Below, in pieces: positions 26,433-34,679 of a stretch of DNA of 64,000 nt. Origin of the DNA: Halomonas sp. CH40 (GTDB lineage: Bacteria > Pseudomonadota > Gammaproteobacteria > Pseudomonadales > Halomonadaceae); the NCBI GenBank assembly GCA_041875495.1, contig CP112982.1:3348001-3412000 (forward strand). Direction: 5' to 3'. Both the position numbers and the translations under genes were made by a program. The first letter of the stretch is position 1. Each line of letters opens with the position of its first letter. The notes under the pieces are model-generated. The model searched no databases. It saw nothing but the letters and a program-made list of their open reading frames with translations, and was not told the DNA's origin.

Positions 26433-28952
26433 ATGAAAAAGCAACTGTTGGTCATTGGTAATGGCATGGTGGGTCAGCATTTCATTGAGCAATTCCTGAA
26501 TGCTGTAAATAGAGGCAGCTGGGATATTAGAGTCTTGGGGGAAGAACCTCATGCGGCCTATGACCGAGTGCATTTATCAGAATACTTTGACCGAGGGCAG
26601 GCTGAAGACCTGCTCTTGGCTGACCCGGCCTTCTATCAGGGTAACAATGTTCAACTGCTCCTGAATGAGCAAGCCCTTAGTGTTGACCCTGGGGCCAAGA
26701 AGGTCACCACTAATAAAGGGACATATGATTATGACCAGCTGGTGCTGGCGACTGGTTCTTATCCTTTTGTCCCCCCGATTGAAGGCAAGGATCAAGAACA
26801 CTGTTTGGTCTATCGCACCCTGGATGACATGGATGCCATCAGAGCGAGTGCAGAAGGGAAAACACGGGGTGTTGTTGTCGGTGGTGGCTTGCTGGGTCTG
26901 GAAGCCGCCCACGCCTTACAAAAGCTTGGGTTAGAAGCATCCGTCGTCGAGTTTGCTGCCCGCTTGATGCCAGTACAATTGGATGCTGAAGCTGGAAAAC
27001 TCCTGCGTCAAAAAATTGAAGATCTTGGTGTCAATGTTCACACAGAAAAAGCGACTCAGCTCATCCGTCCGGGTGATGAACATCGCCTGTGTATGGAATT
27101 CAGCGATGGAAGCAAGCTGGAAACCGATCTGATCGTATTTTCAGCGGGTATACGTCCGCAGGATGCTCTGGGCCGTGAAGCGGGTCTTGAGCTGGGTGAA
27201 AGGGGCGGGATTCTGGTTGATAATTCCTGTCGAACCAGTGATCCCAGCATCTATGCTATTGGTGAATGTGCCATCTGGAATAATCAGCATTTTGGTTTGG
27301 TCGCACCGGGTTATCAAATGGCACGCACTGCGGCGGCGGCTATCAATGGTGACTCTTCGGTGACCTTTACCGGTGCAGATATGTCGACCAAACTGAAGCT
27401 TTTGGGTGTGGATGTGGGGTCGATTGGCGATGCCCATGAATCAACAGCTGGTGCCCAAACCTATCGTTATCTAAACGAAATAGATGGCATCTACTATAAA
27501 CTGGTGGTATCAGGGGATCATAAAAAACTTTTAGGCGCTATTCTCGTGGGTGATAATGCGCCCTATGACACTCTGCTGCAATATGCATTGAATGGGATAG
27601 ATCTACCAGAGCAACCGGAAGCCTTGATTCTGCCCAGTAATGCCGGTGGTCCTCCTGCTTTGGGGGCCGATGCTCTTCCGGATGAAGCCAACATCTGTTC
27701 GTGCCACAATGTCACCAAAGGCGATATTCGTGAAGCCATGAATGATGGCATCATGAACCTTGCTGACCTCAAGGCTGGAACCAAAGCCAGCACAGGCTGC
27801 GGTGGCTGTGCCGCCATGCTGAAAACCGTCTTTGAAAATGAGCTGGAAAGTCGAGGCGTCAGTGTGGATCGTTCCCTGTGTGAGCACTTTTCTTACACCC
27901 GCCAAGAACTCTTCCATCTGATTCAGGTAGAGGAGATTCGTAGCTTTGATGAACTTCTGGCAAAACATGGCAAGGGCGGTGGCTGCGAAATCTGCAAACC
28001 CACGGTTGCTTCAATTCTAGCCAGTTGCTGGAATGAGCATGTGCATGAAGAGCCGCATGTTTCCTTGCAGGATACCAATGATACCTTCATGGCCAATATG
28101 CAGAAAAATGGTACCTATTCAGTAGTGCCCAGAATTCCCGGCGGCGAAATCACTCCCGAGATGTTGATTAAGATTGGTGAAGTGGGTAAGAAATATCAGC
28201 TCTATACCAAAATCACCGGTGGCCAACGGATCGACCTTTTCGGTGCCACTCTGGATGAACTACCCTTGATCTGGGAAGAGTTGATAGCCGCTGGTTTTGA
28301 AACCGGGCATGCCTACGGCAAATCCTTGAGAACGGTTAAATCCTGCGTCGGCAATACTTGGTGCCGCTATGGTGTTCAGGACAGTGTTAGCATGGCGATC
28401 TTCCTGGAGAATCGTTATAAGGGTTTGCGCTCGCCGCATAAAATCAAAATGGCGGTTTCAGGGTGCACGCGTGAGTGTGCCGAAGCTCAAAGCAAAGATA
28501 TCGGTGTCATTGCCACTGAAAACGGCTGGAATCTTTTTGTTTGCGGTAATGGTGGCATGCGTCCACGCCATGCTGACCTATTTGCCACAGACCTGAGTGA
28601 TGAGCAACTGATAGCCACTATTGATCGGGTATTGATGCTTTACGTGCGCACAGGTGATCGCTTGCAACGGACCTCTGTCTGGCTGGAAAACATGGAAGGT
28701 GGCCTCAATTACCTGAAAGAAGTGATTCTGGAAGACAGTTTGGGGTTGGGCGCTGACCTGGAAGCTCAAATGCAACAGGTCGTCGATACCTATCAATGTG
28801 AGTGGAAAACAGCCATTGAGGATCCCAACAAGCGCAAACGCTTTCGCAGCTACGTAAATGCCGATGAGCCGCGACGTGCCCGTATTCAGCTGGTGGAAGA
28901 AAGAGGCCAACTGATTCCGGCTCGAGATATTACTGGCGAGGTGGTTGCATGA
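26433..28952 (+). CDS. nirB: Assimilatory nitrite reductase large subunit NirB
   Basis: An 839-residue cytoplasmic enzyme reducing nitrite to ammonium with NAD(P)H. Start at 26433, with GAGGAG upstream. Domains in order: FAD/NAD(P) reductase (KKQLLVIGNGMVGQHF; GVVVGGGLLGLEAAHALQKL); a BFD-type [2Fe-2S] domain (ICSCHNVTKGDI...GCGGC); a second Cys-containing stretch (GGGCEICKPTV); ferredoxin-like nitrite/sulfite reductase repeat; and the siroheme/[4Fe-4S] domain with SCVGNTWCRYG and SGCTRECAEAQSKDIG, then FVCGNGG. All four siroheme-cluster cysteines appear present. The siroheme precursor comes from CobA across the locus. It overlaps nirD by 4 bases. Confidence 0.95.
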   Translation: MKKQLLVIGNGMVGQHFIEQFLNAVNRGSWDIRVLGEEPHAAYDRVHLSEYFDRGQAEDLLLADPAFYQGNNVQLLLNEQALSVDPGAKKVTTNKGTYDYDQLVLATGSYPFVPPIEGKDQEHCLVYRTLDDMDAIRASAEGKTRGVVVGGGLLGLEAAHALQKLGLEASVVEFAARLMPVQLDAEAGKLLRQKIEDLGVNVHTEKATQLIRPGDEHRLCMEFSDGSKLETDLIVFSAGIRPQDALGREAGLELGERGGILVDNSCRTSDPSIYAIGECAIWNNQHFGLVAPGYQMARTAAAAINGDSSVTFTGADMSTKLKLLGVDVGSIGDAHESTAGAQTYRYLNEIDGIYYKLVVSGDHKKLLGAILVGDNAPYDTLLQYALNGIDLPEQPEALILPSNAGGPPALGADALPDEANICSCHNVTKGDIREAMNDGIMNLADLKAGTKASTGCGGCAAMLKTVFENELESRGVSVDRSLCEHFSYTRQELFHLIQVEEIRSFDELLAKHGKGGGCEICKPTVASILASCWNEHVHEEPHVSLQDTNDTFMANMQKNGTYSVVPRIPGGEITPEMLIKIGEVGKKYQLYTKITGGQRIDLFGATLDELPLIWEELIAAGFETGHAYGKSLRTVKSCVGNTWCRYGVQDSVSMAIFLENRYKGLRSPHKIKMAVSGCTRECAEAQSKDIGVIATENGWNLFVCGNGGMRPRHADLFATDLSDEQLIATIDRVLMLYVRTGDRLQRTSVWLENMEGGLNYLKEVILEDSLGLGADLEAQMQQVVDTYQCEWKTAIEDPNKRKRFRSYVNADEPRRARIQLVEERGQLIPARDITGEVVA

Positions 28953-29299
28953 ACATCGCTCAAATGAATACAGCCCAATGGCATCCGGTTTGCCATCTCG
29001 AAGATCTGGTCGCCAACTCAGGAATCGTAGCCTGGCTGGATACTCAATCGGCTGCTCTTTTCTGGTTACCGGATCAAGAGCCTTCCCTCTATGTACTCGC
29101 CCACTATGACCCTCTTGCCAAAGCTGAAGTGCTGGCACATGGGCTGGTCTGTGAAAGCCAGGGGGAATGGTCGGTTGCGTCTCCCCTCTACAAGCAGCAC
29201 TATCGGCTAAGTGATGGCCAATGCTTGGAAAATGCAGGCGTCAAGGTTAGCACTTGGCCGGTTCGAATCATTAACAAGGGCATAGAGATTTATTACTAA
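28949..29299 (+). CDS. nirD: Nitrite reductase small subunit NirD
   Basis: A 116-residue Rieske-fold small subunit that partners NirB. The pattern VLAHYDPLAKAEVLAHGLV then SPLYKQHYRLSDGQCLENAG matches E. coli NirD, where the fold is kept but the CxH/CxxH [2Fe-2S] ligands of true Rieske proteins are missing; they are also missing here. The ATG overlaps the nirB stop (ATGA), giving translational coupling. It is the last gene of the nrt-nir operon, followed by two stem-loops. Confidence 0.9.
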   Translation: MNIAQMNTAQWHPVCHLEDLVANSGIVAWLDTQSAALFWLPDQEPSLYVLAHYDPLAKAEVLAHGLVCESQGEWSVASPLYKQHYRLSDGQCLENAGVKVSTWPVRIINKGIEIYY

Positions 29300-29335
29300 T
29301 ACCTCCATTACTCATCAAGTTTAAAATAAAATTTA

Positions 29336-29368
29336 ATGCTCGGACAATAGATGCCCCCTTCCGAGCAT
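29336..29368 (+). terminator. Stem-loop downstream of nirD
   Basis: A perfect 9-bp stem ATGCTCGGA / TCCGAGCAT with a 15-base loop begins 37 bases after the nirD stop. No T-run follows, so it may act as an mRNA 3'-end stabiliser or pause site. Confidence 0.4.
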
Positions 29369-29438
29369 AGTTATTCATGAAAGCAACCCACGATCTTGCA
29401 AAAAACATTCAGCACTAATATGTTAAAACGCTGTCTTA

Positions 29439-29468
29439 GGGCCTGTTGATTCCAGCAGGCCCAAATTT
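29439..29468 (+). terminator. Probable intrinsic terminator of the nrt-nir operon
   Basis: GGGCCTG (29439-29445) pairs with CAGGCCC (29456-29462) around a 10-base loop, followed by AAATTTTA. It is the best terminator candidate between nirD and mgtE. Confidence 0.6.
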
Positions 29469-29608
29469 TATTGCGCTTCCCAATGTATGCCGGCCATCCA
29501 CCACATCTAGCTTTCATGCTGCCCACCGAAAAGCCACAGCATTCACTACTCGGTACATAATATATAATACGCTGACTGGAAAACCACTTCTCTTACAAGG
29601 ATGCTTCT

Positions 29609-30967
29609 ATGCGTGAAGACGAGCCGTATAACCAGACAGAAGAGCAGCTCCTGCAGCTTCAGCAGCTGCTGGATACCTCGGATGGGGCTGGCATAGATGA
29701 CCTGCTGGCGGATATGGACGTGCTGGACATTGCGCGCACCCTTGAGTCCTTTCCGGGCAAGACACGCGACCTGCTCTGGGAGTTTGTTCCCGAAGACGTG
29801 GTCGGCGAAGTGCTGGCCGAAGTGGATGAAGATATTCGCGCTGATTACATCGAGCCTTTATCCGCTGACGACATCGGCCAGATTGTCAAAGGCCTGGATG
29901 CCCAGGAAGTTGCTGAGGTACTTGATGTTGCAGACGACGACATCAAGACCAGCGTCTATGCCAGCCTGGATGAAGGCATTCGCGCCCAGGTTGAGTACCT
30001 GCATACCTATGAAGAAGATGTGGTCGGGCGTTACATGGATCCCGAAACGGTCAACGTCAAGCAAGGCGTGTCGCTTGAGGCCGTGCAACGCTATATCCGC
30101 ATCCATCACCTGCTTGATGATGAATCCCAGCAGGTCATGGTGACTGACAAGGACAAACGTTTACTCGGCACCCTGACCCTGATTGACCTGATCAAACAGC
30201 CGCAGGATGCCGTGATTGATGACTATATGGACGAGCCTTTCACCTTGAACGACCAGATGAGAGTGAGTGAAGCGGCCTCGATATTACGTTCCAAAGAGCT
30301 GGCCTTTGTGCCTGTCTGCAATAAGGAAGGCATTCTCGTCGGCCAGCTGAACGTGGCTGATGTGCTGGAAATTACTCAGGACGATGCGGATATGACCTTA
30401 AAGCATATGTCCGGCGTCAGCGATGAGGAAGAAGTTTTCACCCCCATCATGCGCAGTGCCAAAAGCCGTGGTATCTGGCTGGGCATCAACCTGCTGACGG
30501 CTTTTCTGGCAGCGGCAGTGATTGGCCAGTTTACCGAGGTACTGGATCAGATTGTCGCATTGGCCATTCTTATGCCGGTGGTGGCCAGTATGGGCGGCAT
30601 TGCGGGTAGTCAGACGCTGACGGTGGTGATCCGCGGTCTGGCACTTGGCCAGCTGGCAGGCAACAACAAGCGTTGGCTATACAACAAGGAAATGTGGGTA
30701 GGCATGATTAATGGCCTGATATGGGCACTCGTCGTCGGCGCTATTTCCCAGCTCTGGTTTGATAATCCCATGGTTACCCTGGTTATCACCCTGGCCATTT
30801 TTATCAATATGAGCGTATCCAACCTGGCCGGCGTCTTGATTCCCCTGGTGTTGAAGCGTTTAAAAATCGACCCTGCTTTATCCGGCGCGGTGATATTGAC
30901 CACTGTGACCGATGTCGTTGGCTTTCTGTCCTTTCTGGGCCTGGCAACGCTGATCATCCTGAATTGA
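29609..30967 (+). CDS. mgtE: Magnesium transporter MgtE
   Basis: A 452-residue Mg2+ channel-type transporter. The cytoplasmic MgtE N domain occupies about residues 20-130 (EDVVGEVLAEVDEDIRADYI). Two CBS domains follow, about 135-255. Five membrane helices begin near 285, including the pore helix region AILMPVVASMGGIAGSQTLT and the C-terminal VILTTVTDVVGFLSFLGLAT with the ion-binding Asp. AAGGATG lies upstream of the ATG. The last codons (ATC CTG AAT TGA) run into the end of the IS605-type element, whose terminal TTGA seems to supply the stop codon. The protein length is normal, so any change to the C-terminus is tiny. Confidence 0.93.
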   Translation: MREDEPYNQTEEQLLQLQQLLDTSDGAGIDDLLADMDVLDIARTLESFPGKTRDLLWEFVPEDVVGEVLAEVDEDIRADYIEPLSADDIGQIVKGLDAQEVAEVLDVADDDIKTSVYASLDEGIRAQVEYLHTYEEDVVGRYMDPETVNVKQGVSLEAVQRYIRIHHLLDDESQQVMVTDKDKRLLGTLTLIDLIKQPQDAVIDDYMDEPFTLNDQMRVSEAASILRSKELAFVPVCNKEGILVGQLNVADVLEITQDDADMTLKHMSGVSDEEEVFTPIMRSAKSRGIWLGINLLTAFLAAAVIGQFTEVLDQIVALAILMPVVASMGGIAGSQTLTVVIRGLALGQLAGNNKRWLYNKEMWVGMINGLIWALVVGAISQLWFDNPMVTLVITLAIFINMSVSNLAGVLIPLVLKRLKIDPALSGAVILTTVTDVVGFLSFLGLATLIILN

Positions 30968-31060
30968 CGTCCTCCCCCGCCTAAAGTCGGGGGATTCCAA
31001 CGGCTTGAGGGCAACGTCCTGCCCCGAGACGCAGGATATTTCGGGCTGCATTCACATCCC
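30964..31060 (-). ncRNA. Candidate omega RNA of TnpB (3' portion at element right end)
   Basis: TnpB proteins use a guide RNA read from the tnpB 3' end through the right end of the element. On the minus strand the end reads AATCCCCCGACTTTAGGCGG followed by GGGAGGACGTCAA, with the expected final hairpin. The guide would then be the adjoining bases 30944-30963, the antisense of the last mgtE codons. The 5' limit given is arbitrary. Confidence 0.5.
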
Positions 31061-32048
31061 GGTCATGCGAGGCACCACACTCGCTGCATATCCAGTCTCT
31101 TATTCCAAGACCTGCGATACCTTTCGGCCTTTCCTTGGGCAGTGCGCCACAATTCGAGCAGGTCTGGGTGGTGTAGGCTTCATTGACTTCTTTGAAGACG
31201 GTGCCTGCGTGATCGCATTTGTATTCCAGCATCGTCTTCAACTGATGCCAGCCAGCGTCCAGCACTGACTTGGCCATATGGGTTTTTGCCAACTTTGAGG
31301 CGCTGACATTACCTACGACGATAGTGCCGTACTGGCGGGTCAATTTGCGGCTGAACTTGTGGTTGGCATCCTTGCGACGATTCTTGATCTTGGCATGGAT
31401 CGTTTTCACACGCCGCTTGTTCCCCGCTCTCTGGGCGGCTGCCAGTTTGGCTTCCAAGCCGCGATAGAAGCGTCCTGCCTCCAGCTTTTGGCCGTCGCTG
31501 CATGTCGCGGTATCTTTAAGGCCAAGATCAATGCCAACCTCGCCCTGGGCCTTATTAGGCGGAATATCCACCTCAACCACGACATTAAAGTACCAGCGGC
31601 CACGGGCATCTTCATTGAAACTGCCTGAACGGAATTTGTAGTGGCTAAGGCCGTAGCTATCCCAGACCTTGAAGTAGGTGCCATTGTGGAACACCTGACC
31701 GTTTTTCCACTTCGCCGCGCCGGTATTCACTGGAATCCAGCCGAGTGAGCGACGAACACCGCCGGACTTGCGCCACGCCAACCGCGACTTCTTGAACTGT
31801 TTGCGGCGTGTTGTGTATTCACGGGCGACTTCCTGCAACGTTTGACTGTGCAGACCCAGGTCCTTACCTGCACCTCTGGTGTAGGGGTGCATATCGTAGG
31901 CTGATAGAAACAGACCTCGCTCACGAATCGCTCGTGAACTCAGTTCGTTAAGGTAGTTCCAGACAAAGTTCACGCGGCGTGCCATACGATTGAGTTGGTC
32001 GACGTGCTTGTCTTTGACTCGAACCTTGAGGGTCTTGGTCTGTTTCAT
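30981..32048 (-). CDS. tnpB: TnpB, RNA-guided nuclease of an IS605-type element
   Basis: A 355-residue TnpB from the ATG at 32048. N-terminal helical/WED part: KTLKVRVKDKHVDQLNRMAR. RuvC-I Asp in GEVGIDLGLKDTATC. Zinc ribbon CSNCGALPKERP...WICSECGASHD, with RuvC-III Asp in HDRDVNAARN. The RuvC-II segment reads TIVVGNVSASKLAKT, so the catalytic Glu expected after the VV is Gly-Asn. Related TnpBs with VGDVS at this place are common, so this may be a branch with a relocated Glu or a reduced-activity enzyme; sequence alone cannot decide. TnpB normally cuts the empty donor site, helping element retention. It is divergent from tnpA, with 21 bases between starts. Confidence 0.88.
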   Translation of the reverse strand: MKQTKTLKVRVKDKHVDQLNRMARRVNFVWNYLNELSSRAIRERGLFLSAYDMHPYTRGAGKDLGLHSQTLQEVAREYTTRRKQFKKSRLAWRKSGGVRRSLGWIPVNTGAAKWKNGQVFHNGTYFKVWDSYGLSHYKFRSGSFNEDARGRWYFNVVVEVDIPPNKAQGEVGIDLGLKDTATCSDGQKLEAGRFYRGLEAKLAAAQRAGNKRRVKTIHAKIKNRRKDANHKFSRKLTRQYGTIVVGNVSASKLAKTHMAKSVLDAGWHQLKTMLEYKCDHAGTVFKEVNEAYTTQTCSNCGALPKERPKGIAGLGIRDWICSECGASHDRDVNAARNILRLGAGRCPQAVGIPRL

Positions 32049-32069
32049 GCTTTGGAGTATAGTTGGCCT

Positions 32070-32495
32070 ATGAACACTAAACAAGAATTACGCACGGGCA
32101 GGCACTGCGTTTTTATGATTCACGCCCACTTGGTCTTTGTGACAAAATTCCGTGGCAGAATCTTTAACGCTGAACACCTCGATTCCCTCGAAGCGCTTTT
32201 TCGGCGGGTATGCGCTGACTTCGAAACAGCGTTGGTGGAATTTAATGGCGAGACGGATCACGTTCACCTGCTGGTGAACTACCCGCCAAAAATGGCGCTA
32301 TCCAAGCTGGTGAACAGCCTGAAAGGCGTATCAAGCAGGCGTATGAAGCTATTGCACCCTGAGCTGGCGAAATCGGCATACCTGAAAAACGCCCTATGGA
32401 GCCCCAGTTACTTTGCAGGAAGTGTCGGTGGGGCGCCTATATCAGTAGTCCGTCAATACATTGAGGAACAAAACCGCCCCAATAAGTCGCCCTAA
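32070..32495 (+). CDS. tnpA: IS200/IS605-family Y1 transposase TnpA
   Basis: A 141-residue HUH single-strand transposase. Start chosen at 32070 (MNTKQELRTGRHCVF), since upstream codons of the longer frame lie in tnpB. The HUH motif is TDHVHLLVNYPP and the nucleophilic Tyr is in VRQYIEEQ near the C-terminus. The protein appears intact. It excises and inserts the element as a single-stranded circle using the end hairpins. Confidence 0.9.
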   Translation: MNTKQELRTGRHCVFMIHAHLVFVTKFRGRIFNAEHLDSLEALFRRVCADFETALVEFNGETDHVHLLVNYPPKMALSKLVNSLKGVSSRRMKLLHPELAKSAYLKNALWSPSYFAGSVGGAPISVVRQYIEEQNRPNKSP

Positions 32496-32514
32496 CGGGC
32501 GACGCACTCTACAT

Positions 32515-32535
32515 CCCCGCACTAGAAGTACGGGG
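32515..32535. repeat. Left-end subterminal hairpin of the IS605-type element
   Basis: CCCCG and CGGGG flank CACTAGAAGTA, inside which ACT and AGT can also pair. Such imperfect hairpins are the strand-specific recognition structures for Y1 transposases. It lies 20 bases after the tnpA stop. Confidence 0.65.
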
Positions 32536-32574
32536 TTTTCCGCGCAAATCTGATAAAGAAAGGGGGGGGGCAAA

Positions 32575-32916
32575 ATGCCGACTGATAGCGATCTTAACCT
32601 TCGCCTACGTAGGCATCTCGAAGGGCTTGCGCCCGAGGCGTTACCCCTTACCTACCAGCAGGCCGCTGAGGCACTTGACCTGTCACCGCCGCGCACCATT
32701 CGGCGCGTGGCGTTGGCGCTTGAAGCGCTGATGCATGAAGACGTCGCCGCCGGGCGGCCGATGCTGGCAACCCTGGTGGTCAGTCGCCGTGGGGGCCTGC
32801 CTGGCGCCGGTTTTTTTGAACTCGCTGTGGCCTTGGAACGCTTTCCCGCCAATCCGGCAGAACATAAGGTAGCCTACCAGGATGAATTTGCAGCTGTGCT
32901 TGCTCAGCGGGCGTGA
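32575..32916 (+). CDS. Hypothetical protein, possible winged-helix
   Basis: A 113-residue protein that I do not recognise. LTYQQAAEALDLSPPRTIRR looks like a helix-turn-helix, with a following LALEALMHEDVAAGRPMLAT and a hydrophobic C-terminus. No signal or membrane segment. The ribosome site is part of an unusual run of nine G residues (32562-32570), a likely slippage or sequencing-error spot. It begins just outside the IS605-type element and so may have lost its original promoter region. Confidence 0.6.
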   Translation: MPTDSDLNLRLRRHLEGLAPEALPLTYQQAAEALDLSPPRTIRRVALALEALMHEDVAAGRPMLATLVVSRRGGLPGAGFFELAVALERFPANPAEHKVAYQDEFAAVLAQRA

Positions 32917-32969
32917 CGACCTCTCTCCCCGTTGGAGTCTTGGCTAATCAGGCGCGCTTTTATCCTCCA

Positions 32970-33161
32970 TCAGCCCGGTTTTCTGGCACTGAAATCAGGA
33001 TACACGTTCACCACTTCAAACTCGCCACCATGCTCACACGACAATGCATCGGCAATGCCTCCCGCATTCACCCAGGCACTTTCCGAGTTAAAAGCCTCTA
33101 TAACCTTCACCACTGCCTGCTTGGTGCTGGACTGCTCGATTATGACGCGATAACGGTTCAT
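32970..33161 (-). CDS. Small hypothetical protein
   Basis: A 63-residue frame (MNRYRVIIEQSSTKQAVVKV...) with GAGG upstream of its ATG and a plausible alternating beta-alpha composition ending VVNVYPDFSARKPG. No family recognised. Called because the ribosome site, composition and lack of an overlapping gene support it. Confidence 0.5.
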   Translation of the reverse strand: MNRYRVIIEQSSTKQAVVKVIEAFNSESAWVNAGGIADALSCEHGGEFEVVNVYPDFSARKPG

Positions 33162-33369
33162 TGGTTAACCTCGACAATGAAGTAAAAATCACGGGCATCC
33201 GCATGCGCCTCGTCTGGCAGCATATCACCATCGCTCATATTTTTTCAGCCCGCTCACTTATGGCGCGATGAAGGGTTGCGGAGGCAGTTTCTATCCCGAA
33301 TAGGGGGGTGCGTTAAGCTTACCTATCAGGGCCAAACACCTCCATGCAGTCAGTGTTCATTCCTTGCGT

Positions 33370-33636
33370 CTATTGCCCCAGATGAGCCGCTGGCAAGTCT
33401 GCGTATCCAGCCTCTTTGAGTTGGCCTTTCAGCGTTTCAATTCGGTAAGCTTCGCCGAAGGCTCTAGCCTCTGCTCGATCAACGTCCTGAGCGTGCTTTT
33501 GAGCGGCTTCATCGTCACCTTTTCTTAGTGCATCACGATATGCGGCGAGGCTAGCATTTGCGTGTTTCTGGGCATTCTCGTAGGCATCTTGAGCTTGCCT
33601 GATAGCGTCACTCAGTTGTTTTATTTGGCAAGGCAT
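33370..33636 (-). CDS. Small helical Ala/Gln-rich protein
   Basis: An 88-residue frame with AGGAAGAG before the ATG. The sequence (SDAIRQAQDAYENAQKHANA, then RKGDDEAAQKHAQDVDRAEA) is a long charged helix, likely a coiled coil, ending in a short Pro-containing tail. No family recognised and no signal peptide. It lies 107 bases downstream of the first Crp/Fnr gene in the same direction. Confidence 0.5.
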   Translation of the reverse strand: MPCQIKQLSDAIRQAQDAYENAQKHANASLAAYRDALRKGDDEAAQKHAQDVDRAEARAFGEAYRIETLKGQLKEAGYADLPAAHLGQ

Positions 33637-33742
33637 CTGTGGCTCTTCCTATTAGTGATGATCGATTGCTTGCTACCCATGGCGATCACAAACTCCACCT
33701 CTGTCTGTTCTGCCAAGCATCGAATCTCAACAACGTGGATAA

Positions 33743-34456
33743 TCAGGCGTTTTGCTCCAGTATTTGGCCATAGCTCTTGCAATCGGCGGCATAACAACAG
33801 CAGGAAGCCTCTTCGAGACCAGCACGATCCTGCACCCTGACCAGACCGCGTTGATAAGTGATTAGGCCACGCGCCTGAAGCCCCAGCGCAGCCCTGGTGA
33901 CACTGGCACGACGTACGCCCAGCATCATGGAGAGCCCCTCGTGAGTGAGATGTAATGGCCTTCCGCAGGTTTTGTCGTGGGCCATTAACAACCAGCGCGC
34001 CATGCGCGCTTCTAATACATGAAAATTGATGCAGGCTGCAGACTGGAGTGTCTGAATCATAATAACGTTGAGATAGTGCTTCATCAGTTTCTCAAGGGCA
34101 GGACTGCCAGCCAGATGCTTTTGAAAAGTAGCCGCCGGTATTTGCAACGCCAGCCCCGCTTCCTGGACAAGCACCTGCAATGTGCTTTTCTGTTCGTCCA
34201 GCATTAAAGGGATCCCTAGCATGCCTTCATGACCAACCATGGATACGGCCAGTCGACCGCCACTTTCCAGCCTCACAATCAGGGAAACAGCACATCCGAG
34301 AGGGAAAAATGCATGCGAAAAGGCGTCCTCTGGCTCGACCAGTATCTGAGCAAAGGTCATTTCGACGGTCTCACAGTCAGCGAGAAAACGCTGCCTGTCT
34401 TTGTCAGGCAGTCTATCGAGCAGTTGGTTGGTCGGTGGAAACGAGGAAGTATCCAT
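33743..34456 (-). CDS. Crp/Fnr family transcriptional regulator (divergent paralogue)
   Basis: A 237-residue regulator. The N-terminal cyclic-nucleotide-binding-like beta roll spans about 1-130 (FFPLGCAVSLIVRLESGGRL, VSMVGHEGMLGIPLML). The C-terminal helix-turn-helix is LTHEGLSMMLGVRRASVTRA. The glycine-arginine phosphate-binding cassette of CRP and the FNR N-terminal Fe-S cysteines are absent, so the effector is unknown. The tail has a Cys cluster (EEASCCCYAADCKS) that could sense redox or bind metal. It is more distant from the two other Crp-type genes of this window than they are from each other. Confidence 0.85.
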   Translation of the reverse strand: MDTSSFPPTNQLLDRLPDKDRQRFLADCETVEMTFAQILVEPEDAFSHAFFPLGCAVSLIVRLESGGRLAVSMVGHEGMLGIPLMLDEQKSTLQVLVQEAGLALQIPAATFQKHLAGSPALEKLMKHYLNVIMIQTLQSAACINFHVLEARMARWLLMAHDKTCGRPLHLTHEGLSMMLGVRRASVTRAALGLQARGLITYQRGLVRVQDRAGLEEASCCCYAADCKSYGQILEQNA

Positions 34457-34679
34457 GTACTTGCTCCTGACGCTAAAACACAGGCCATCGGCACATGGAA
34501 GAAAAAGCAGAGTGTCATTCCGATGTCATAGAGGCATCAGGAAAGAAAACATTTATCTGTCCTGTCGATGGTCTCTAACACAGTCATAATGTGCTGTTCT
34601 CTTCGTCGTCTCTGTTCGGTACCGCACATAAGAAGACAAACGCTATCGAGAAAATTAAACACACGCTAAGGAAGCACCT

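Larger units (their letters stand above)
30964..32550. mobile_element. IS200/IS605-family element, divergent tnpA/tnpB
   Basis: About 1.6 kb carrying a Y1 transposase gene and a divergent tnpB. Instead of inverted repeats it has subterminal hairpins: CCCCCG/CGGGGG at about 30974-30991, whose minus strand ends GGAGGACGTCAA like many right ends in the family, and CCCCG-CACTAGAAGTA-CGGGG at 32515-32535 on the tnpA side. The right end (tnpB 3' side) abuts mgtE. The left tip past 32535 cannot be fixed without an empty-site comparison; 32550 is an estimate. Confidence 0.8.

Noticed and set aside
32562..32570. Run of nine G residues as a phase-variation switch
   Set aside because: It lies upstream of the start codon rather than in a coding frame; it could alter expression by spacing, but nothing else supports this.
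34465..34484. Operator-like sequence before the first Crp/Fnr gene (TCCTGACGCTAAAACACAGG)
   Set aside because: Only about 13 of 20 positions match the best palindrome and the arms do not pair, so it is not listed as a copy.
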